This document shows positions 7,536-10,213 of a stretch of DNA of 10,213 bases, in pieces. The position numbers and the translations under genes were made by a program. The notes beneath the pieces were generated by a model, which worked only from the letters and a program-made list of their open reading frames with translations, was not told where the DNA came from and made no database searches. Each line of letters starts with the position of its first letter. Within the stretch, counting starts at the first letter, position 1. Source of the DNA: an archaeon (GTDB lineage: Archaea; Thermoproteota; Nitrososphaeria; Conexivisphaerales; UBA164); the NCBI GenBank assembly GCA_021798095.1, contig JAJZYL010000034.1:1-10213 (forward strand). The letters run 5' to 3'.

Positions 7536-8192
7536 TTAACCCTGCTGTCCATAGACCATATGCCTATCACTCCTAGGCCTCAGTGGAAGGCGCAGCCCAC
7601 TCCGGCGTAGGCTCAGCGCAATCGGAATGGCAACTATGGCCTTAAGCACATCGATGCCGATGAAGGGTACTACGCCTATCAGGAAAGCCTGAAAAGGGGT
7701 CAATTTTGAGTATACCGCAAGCCACAGGAAGCCGACAAGGTATATGATAAGTAGAGTTGAGAATATGGCGGCCGAAACCCTCACGGCGTCGGCCTTCCTG
7801 CTCTCTGCTAGACTGCGGGCCAGTAGTCCCCCTATCAGCGTCCCGACAGGAAATCCAAGCAAATACCCGCCGGCCGGGCCCAGCATGACGGCGATACCCG
7901 AAGTGGCGCCGGCAAATACAGGAAGGCCAGCCACTCCCAGAAAAAGGTAAAGGAGACATGAATAGGTACCGTAGACTGGACCCAACATGGCAACTATAAG
8001 GAATACGACCATTACTTGTAGAGTTATGGGGATGGGCGTGAAAGGCAGGGGCACGCTGACCAGAGAGGCGATGCTCAGTATCGTGGCAAATATGGCCGAA
8101 AGCGCCAGCCCGCGCGTCCTATTGTAATGCCAAAATTTACTGGTGCCCCTCTGAGAAGTTATCGGTGCATCTGCGCTTGGACTGTCCAGCAT
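7536..8192 (-). CDS. bioY: Biotin transporter BioY (substrate-binding membrane protein)
   Basis: Integral membrane protein that binds and imports biotin. It is the S component of an energy-coupling-factor transporter. With the ATG at 8192 the protein is 218 residues, near the usual size of 180-220 plus a longer soluble N-terminus (about 1-25). About six hydrophobic segments are seen. Family motifs are PFTPIPITLQ (50-59), GVAGLPVFAG (86-95), GPAGGYLLGFP (105-115) and a C-terminal PFIGIDVLKA (176-185) with the conserved Asp and Lys. The ATG at 8192 is preferred to a GTG at 8222 because a TATA-like box is centred about 23 bases upstream and would overlap the GTG. No ATPase (bioM) or transmembrane T component (bioN) is encoded in the window, so it either shares a general module encoded elsewhere or works alone. 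First gene of the biotin module, 33 bases ahead of birA. Confidence 0.93.
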   Translation of the reverse strand: MLDSPSADAPITSQRGTSKFWHYNRTRGLALSAIFATILSIASLVSVPLPFTPIPITLQVMVVFLIVAMLGPVYGTYSCLLYLFLGVAGLPVFAGATSGIAVMLGPAGGYLLGFPVGTLIGGLLARSLAESRKADAVRVSAAIFSTLLIIYLVGFLWLAVYSKLTPFQAFLIGVVPFIGIDVLKAIVAIPIALSLRRSGLRLPLRPRSDRHMVYGQQG

Positions 8193-8208
8193 GCATACCA
8201 GTCCGTCG

Positions 8209-8220
8209 GAAATAATTTTC
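8209..8220 (-). promoter_or_regulatory. Likely TATA box of bioY
   Basis: The minus strand reads GAAAATTATTTC, centred near 8215, about 23 bases before the ATG at 8192. The spacing is slightly short, so the transcript would begin at or just after the A of the ATG. Used here to choose the start. Confidence 0.45.
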
Positions 8221-8378
8221 ACAGGCAGTATTCAGCTTTCAATTGCCTTATAATTCTTCCCCTGAAATTTGCAGATGAGCACATCAATATGAGCGCAGCC
8301 AGGCCCTCCGGTCTATTGCTCATGATCCGCCATAGTTACCTTCATCATCTATCATTATGGCCTGCCCACCCACCTACC

Positions 8379-8391
8379 TTATAATATTTAG
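8379..8391. promoter_or_regulatory. Extra TATA-like element between bioY and the permease
   Basis: TTATAATATTTAG lies mid-way in the roughly 298-base divergent gap, too far from either gene for a leaderless start. On the minus strand it precedes by about 31 bases an ATG at 8355 opening an 11-codon frame (MIDDEGNYGGS). It might drive a small RNA or leader, or be chance in A/T-rich DNA. Nothing else recognisable was seen in the gap apart from a weak 6-base inverted repeat (8289-8294 and 8318-8323). Confidence 0.3.
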
Positions 8392-8453
8392 CTCTCCTTT
8401 TACATCAATTACATACCTTCTCAAGAAACTAGATTCCTCTGAAAAAACAGATA

Positions 8454-8466
8454 AGTATTTAATACC
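8454..8466 (+). promoter_or_regulatory. TATA box of the NCS1 permease gene
   Basis: AGTATTTAATACC is centred about 31 bases before the TTG at 8491, so transcription should begin a few bases ahead of the start codon. A 7-base direct repeat CCTTGGA (8470-8476 and 8489-8495) spans the region between the box and the start. Confidence 0.5.
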
Positions 8467-8490
8467 ATACCTTGGATTCAATCACCATCC

Positions 8491-9822
8491 TTGGAAAGGC
8501 TAGGGATAGAGCATGTAGATAAGGAGAGGAGACATGGCCGGCCCTTCAGCACCTTTACTCTATGGTTTGGGGCTAACCTGACTATAGCCGATTTCGCCCT
8601 AGGTTCACTGCTCTTTGGGCTCCCGTTATCATCCATTGTCATAGCAGTGGTTATCGGCAATATTGCAGGCGGGCTACTTGTGGGGCTAATGGCCTCCATG
8701 GGGCCGAACTTCGGCTATCCACAGATGATGATATCCAGGACGGTCATGGGAAGCAGGGGGAACATCCCCTTTGCCCTTGCGAATTGGGTGAGCACAGTAG
8801 GTTGGTTTACGGTCAACATCGTTCTCGGCGGATATGCCCTTCAGCTAGCCTTTGGCATTCCATTTTATGTAGCGGCAGGAATACTAGTCATCGCAGACGT
8901 CGGGCTAGCGATATATGGCCATGACGTGATCCACCTGTTCGAGCGGATCATGTCGATAGTGCTAGGTGTGATGTTCGCCGCTTTAGCGGTGATCGCCTAT
9001 TTTAGAATGGGTAACAGCCTAGCTATATATAACTCTCACTCCTCCTTTAGCATCTACTTTTGGGCATTAGTTCTAGCCGCTGTTTTCTCATATATAATGA
9101 GCTGGGCGCCTTATGCCAGCGATTACTCGAGGTACTTACCAGAAAACACCTCCAAGTTCAAGATAATAACTTACACCACCGCCGGGGGCGCCATAGCTAG
9201 TGCCTGGGCCGAGCTGGTCGGATTTTTCGTTTATGTAGGTGCCAACAATCCTGGGCTTGGAGCTATCGCAGCACTTAAGCTCGTCTCGGGCCCCTACGCC
9301 CTGCTGGCCCTTCTAGCCGTGGTCTTGGGGGTAATGGCCGCAGATGCCCTTAATCTGTATACGAATTCCCTGTCGGCGCTGGTCTTATATAGAAAGGCAG
9401 GCAGGATGCGGACGGTCCTTCTGGCTGGGATAATCGGGTTCCTCCTTGCCCTTGTAGGCTCCTCTAATTTCAGCACCTTCTACCAGAACTTCCTGCTGAC
9501 ATTGGATTACTGGATAACCCCGTGGATAGGGGTCATGATGGGTGGGATTCTCGTATGTAAAATAAGGCCGGGAGTTGAAACAGTCCGAGGTTACATTGGA
9601 GTAGGTCTCGGCTCCTATCTAATTGGGCTACTCGCTTCGCTACCATTTATGAACCTAGAATCCTATGGAATAGCCTACGTCGGACCTGTGGCGGCCTCGA
9701 TCGGGGGAGCTGATTTGAGTTACTTTGTAGCCTTTATGGTTGCGCTGGCGGCCTATGTTTTACTGATGCGATGGCTGAAAGAGAAGAGGGAAGGCCGGGT
9801 GCCGATAAAGGGGCCGGAATGA
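8491..9822 (+). CDS. NCS1-family permease (nucleobase/vitamin-type)
   Basis: Membrane transporter of the nucleobase:cation symporter-1 family, which takes up cytosine, purines, allantoin, hydantoins or vitamins such as thiamine with a cation. The 443 residues contain about twelve hydrophobic segments. Family landmarks are HGRPFSTFTLWFGANL (15-30) at the first helix, IGNIAGGLLVGLMASMGPNFG (55-75) with QMMISR (78-83), and NWVSTVGWF (98-106). The TTG at 8491 is preferred because LERLGIEHVDKERRHGRP matches the usual cytosolic lead into helix 1, the next in-frame ATG (residue 68) would delete that helix, and a TATA box precedes it. The gene stands alone, divergent from bioY. No pyrimidine, purine or allantoin genes are nearby, so the substrate is unknown; a vitamin is possible given the biotin neighbourhood. 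No TPP riboswitch core was found upstream. Confidence 0.88.
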   Translation: MERLGIEHVDKERRHGRPFSTFTLWFGANLTIADFALGSLLFGLPLSSIVIAVVIGNIAGGLLVGLMASMGPNFGYPQMMISRTVMGSRGNIPFALANWVSTVGWFTVNIVLGGYALQLAFGIPFYVAAGILVIADVGLAIYGHDVIHLFERIMSIVLGVMFAALAVIAYFRMGNSLAIYNSHSSFSIYFWALVLAAVFSYIMSWAPYASDYSRYLPENTSKFKIITYTTAGGAIASAWAELVGFFVYVGANNPGLGAIAALKLVSGPYALLALLAVVLGVMAADALNLYTNSLSALVLYRKAGRMRTVLLAGIIGFLLALVGSSNFSTFYQNFLLTLDYWITPWIGVMMGGILVCKIRPGVETVRGYIGVGLGSYLIGLLASLPFMNLESYGIAYVGPVAASIGGADLSYFVAFMVALAAYVLLMRWLKEKREGRVPIKGPE

Positions 9823-9855
9823 TGTCAAAGGCAGTGCTGGACTAGACGTTAAGCG

Positions 9856-9971
9856 TGGATAACGGCATAATTCCTTCTAAAATTCTGTATGCCGCACAGT
9901 TAGGCACGACGCGTTCGTGAAGCCCCACCTACTAGTTCTAGCGTTTAATTTTAAACGCGTGGTGTTATCCA
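9856..9971. ncRNA. Candidate structured RNA with a four-way junction
   Basis: Four inverted repeats nest without overlap. An outer 8-bp stem pairs TGGATAAC (9856-9863) with GTTATCCA (9964-9971). Inside it are GGCATA (9864-9869) with TATGCC (9888-9893), directly abutting the outer stem; CACGA (9905-9909) with TCGTG (9915-9919); and GCGTTTA (9941-9947) with TAAACGC (9952-9958). No tRNA T-loop motif is present, so it is not an ordinary tRNA. The strand is undetermined. Alternatives are a small element with terminal inverted repeats, the 3' region of the permease mRNA, or chance. Confidence 0.3.
9941..9958. repeat. 18-base near-perfect palindrome with a TATA-like core
   Basis: GCGTTTAATTTTAAACGC has perfect 8-base arms around TT. 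The A/T-rich centre resembles a two-way TATA box. On the plus strand a TTG at 9972 lies about 22 bases past its centre and opens a 24-codon frame. It could be an operator, a bidirectional promoter or one arm of the candidate RNA. Confidence 0.5.
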
Positions 9972-10088
9972 TTGGTCATCAAGAGTCGAGTGACGTTCAT
10001 CCCTCACGCTGATCTCTACGTAGAAGGTGGCTATTCTAAACTGTGACCGCCGTGCCCTGCTGGTAGAATGTCCGCTTGCATACGCCAT

Positions 10089-10163
10089 CTAATCTATCAC
10101 GGGCTTCGGCAGGTCAAGCGCCCTCAGGTGCTCGGAGGGGCTGTAGACGCCTTCAATGTTAAC
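10089..10163 (-). pseudogene. Possible C-terminal gene remnant
   Basis: A 24-codon minus-strand frame ends with TAG at 10089-10091 and reads EGVYSPSEHLRALDLPKPVI in its main part. Codon third positions are mostly G or C, and the composition looks like a real protein end. A stop codon closes it upstream at 10164-10166, and there is no ATG, GTG or TTG to begin it. Family not recognised. It may be the broken end of a gene whose body lies beyond the window, or chance. Confidence 0.2.
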
Positions 10164-10191
10164 CTAGGAGTACATTTAGCGGAAATTTAAA

Positions 10192-10213
10192 AGGGGCATA
10201 TGCTTCTGCCCCT
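10192..10213. repeat. Hairpin at the window edge
   Basis: AGGGGCA (10192-10198) pairs perfectly with TGCCCCT (10207-10213) around an 8-base loop. It directly follows an A/T-rich TATA-like stretch AAATTTAAA (10183-10191), so it would lie at the start of any plus-strand transcript beginning there. It could extend past the edge. Confidence 0.4.

Larger units (their letters stand above)
9823..10213. other. Gene-poor stretch at the window end, rich in inverted repeats
   Basis: No protein gene could be confirmed in these 391 bases. They contain a set of nested inverted repeats (9856-9971), a perfect 10-base palindrome TCTACGTAGA (10015-10024), a 5-base hairpin CCCTC/GAGGG (10121-10125 and 10135-10139), and a 7-base hairpin at the edge. 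Short open frames exist on both strands, and one on the minus strand looks like the end of a gene. The region could hold a small RNA, decayed genes, or control elements of a gene beyond the edge. Confidence 0.6.

Noticed and set aside
8193..8490. TPP riboswitch ahead of the NCS1 permease
   Set aside because: Considered because some archaeal thiamine transporters carry one. The conserved CTGAGA and the pyrophosphate-binding core were not found on either strand.
9856..9971. tRNA gene
   Set aside because: The cloverleaf-like layout suggested it, but there is no GTTC-type T loop, no D-loop pattern, and the arms and loops have the wrong sizes.

Overview
The window looks archaeal. Most gene starts sit about 23-31 bases downstream of an A/T-rich TATA-like box, so many transcripts would be leaderless or nearly so. 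Several genes appear to start with TTG. Arginine AGG and isoleucine ATA codons are common, and base composition is balanced. A leaderless, TATA-driven archaeon with an ATP-type PEP carboxykinase and an acyl-CoA carboxylase would fit a thermoacidophile of the Thermoplasmatota or Sulfolobales type. The sequence alone does not settle the lineage.

Layout: bases 1-69 may hold the last codons of a plus-strand gene. 75-1544 (minus) is a divergent ATP-dependent PEP carboxykinase, and 1647-2477 (plus) is an aldo/keto reductase. The two share a short divergent promoter region. A gap of about 420 bases (2478-2898) has no convincing gene but holds two inverted repeats. From 8192 down to 2899, five minus-strand genes form one biotin module: bioY (uptake), birA (biotin ligase), then a carboxylase operon of carboxyltransferase (pccB-like), biotin carboxylase (accC) and biotin carrier protein (accB). 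Divergent from bioY is an NCS1-family permease (8491-9822, plus). The last 391 bases have no clear protein gene but are dense in inverted repeats, including a possible four-way-junction RNA at 9856-9971.

How the genes fit together: BioY brings in biotin, BirA attaches it to Lys133 of the carrier protein, AccC carboxylates the biotin using ATP and bicarbonate, and the carboxyltransferase passes the carboxyl group to acetyl- or propionyl-CoA. No biotin synthesis gene (bioA/B/D/F) is seen, so the cell may depend on scavenged biotin. PEP carboxykinase links oxaloacetate to PEP and could connect C4 acids made from methylmalonyl-CoA to sugar synthesis; that link is inference.
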